DNA from: Chlorobiota bacterium
GTDB lineage: Bacteria; Bacteroidota; Chlorobiia; Chlorobiales; Chlorobiaceae
Assembly: GCA_016868665.1 (NCBI GenBank)
Contig: VGGK01000004.1
Coordinates: 36,654-100,653, forward strand
Reading direction: 5' to 3'
Length of the DNA stretch: 64,000 nt
Position numbers and translations under genes: made by a program. Each line of letters opens with the position of its first letter. Position 1 is the first letter of the stretch. Below the pieces are notes generated by a model. The model saw only the letters and a list, made by a program, of their open reading frames with translations. It made no database searches and had not been told where the DNA came from. Of this stretch, positions 63,530-64,000 are shown piece after piece.

Positions 63530-64000
63530 TCATGACAAGACATTGCTGTTATGCAGAATCTTTTCATTTCTTTTTTCAAGCAGGATTCTGACAAGATACT
63601 GCATTGCATTGGCAATGTAAGTGAAGTAGGCAAGAAACGCCTCCCAGACAAGAACCTCGCGGCTTGCACCAGTAAAAGCCAGAATAAAATACAAAACATG
63701 AAAAGCTCCGGCCGTAACGCTGCCGATATCCTCCCAGAGAAACTCCCTGGAAAAAATCCACTTGTCGAAAATTTCTTTCTCAAAATAAGCCCCGGTAAAA
63801 AAAAGCAACGCAAAAAGGAAAGACTTGAAAAGAATGGCTACATCAACCCAGAAAAAAGCAATGATGCCGGGATTGACGAAATACAGATAAGTCACGCCGA
63901 CACCGGCAAGAAAAACGACAAACTGAATGGGTGCAAGAATGAGCTGAACATCGGTCCAGACCGTAGCGTTCCTTTGTGCAAGCTGCTCAGGAGTATAACG
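63530..64000 (-). CDS. 3-vinyl bacteriochlorophyllide hydratase (BchF/BchV family), partial at right edge
   Basis: The reading frame is open from the window edge. The visible 156 residues start with [19 protein letters not shown] and continue with [35 protein letters not shown] and [16 protein letters not shown], the BchF/BchV signature with several membrane segments. The enzyme hydrates the C-3 vinyl group during bacteriochlorophyll synthesis. Green sulfur bacteria have BchF and BchV copies, and this one may be an extra copy tied to the bacteriochlorophyll e locus. The true start lies beyond the window. Confidence 0.88.
   Translation of the reverse strand, partial: RYTPEQLAQRNATVWTDVQLILAPIQFVVFLAGVGVTYLYFVNPGIIAFFWVDVAILFKSFLFALLFFTGAYFEKEIFDKWIFSREFLWEDIGSVTAGAFHVLYFILAFTGASREVLVWEAFLAYFTYIANAMQYLVRILLEKRNEKILHNSNVLS

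Overview
The window is a 64 kb piece of a green sulfur bacterium (Chlorobi), most likely a brown-coloured, bacteriochlorophyll e type member of the Chlorobium/Pelodictyon group. The evidence is a c-555-type periplasmic cytochrome of the kind that feeds the green sulfur reaction centre, a BchE-like B12 radical SAM enzyme, a partial 3-vinyl bacteriochlorophyllide hydratase, a CruA/CruB-type carotenoid cyclase, a BciD-like radical SAM protein, and a succinate dehydrogenase/fumarate reductase with an HdrB-like third subunit. Most of the window is compact, G+C-rich housekeeping DNA with short gaps. The right part (about 53-58.7 kb and 61.9-64 kb) is visibly richer in A+T.

Layout. 0-10 kb: a MoxR ATPase leaving the left edge, tsaD, yajC, carA, a class V aminotransferase, a BatC-like TPR protein, the radical SAM/cytochrome c cluster, a SemiSWEET-like transporter, proC and a BatD-like protein. 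10-15.3 kb: molybdenum cofactor genes, two of them fusions (moaC-moaB and mobB-mobA), with a glycerophosphodiesterase and a 56-residue YqaE-type membrane peptide. 15.3-18.7 kb: a universal stress protein and a zur-znuA-znuC-znuB zinc operon with a near-perfect palindrome at its head. 18.7-24.5 kb: leuA behind a leucine-rich leader peptide and terminator, a META-domain lipoprotein, a decayed ABC transporter pair, a polytopic membrane protein, mtgA, and tRNA-Arg(CCT). 24.5-36.2 kb: mutL-cinA-thrA, atpA-atpG, thrB-thrC and plsC. 36-44.8 kb: ribH-gmhA, a tandem stress protein, a potassium channel, hemE, the fumarate reductase genes and a CBS-domain protein.

45-52.8 kb holds an efflux unit on the minus strand. 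A CsoR/CstR-family repressor sits next to a matching ATACCC/GGGTAT operator and is followed by a TolC-like channel, a very short adaptor, an RND pump, a PII-like protein and a metallo-beta-lactamase-fold hydrolase. An alpha/beta hydrolase and an ICMT-like methyltransferase lie upstream.

53-64 kb is the most interesting part. It carries a DUF1997-like protein, a BciB/HCAR-family reductase, a short-chain dehydrogenase resembling plant chlorophyll b reductase (NYC1/NOL), two small chlorosome-envelope-like proteins, a CruA/CruB cyclase, a Nif11-type peptide, a BciD-like radical SAM enzyme and a BchF/BchV-type hydratase. A G+C-rich aldolase pair (LsrF-like, and class II aldolase-SDR) splits the locus in two. 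In plants the NYC1/NOL and HCAR families together turn a C-7 formyl group back into methyl. Their side-by-side occurrence near a probable C-7 formyl-forming enzyme suggests, as inference only, a bacterial counterpart of the chlorophyll b-to-a cycle.
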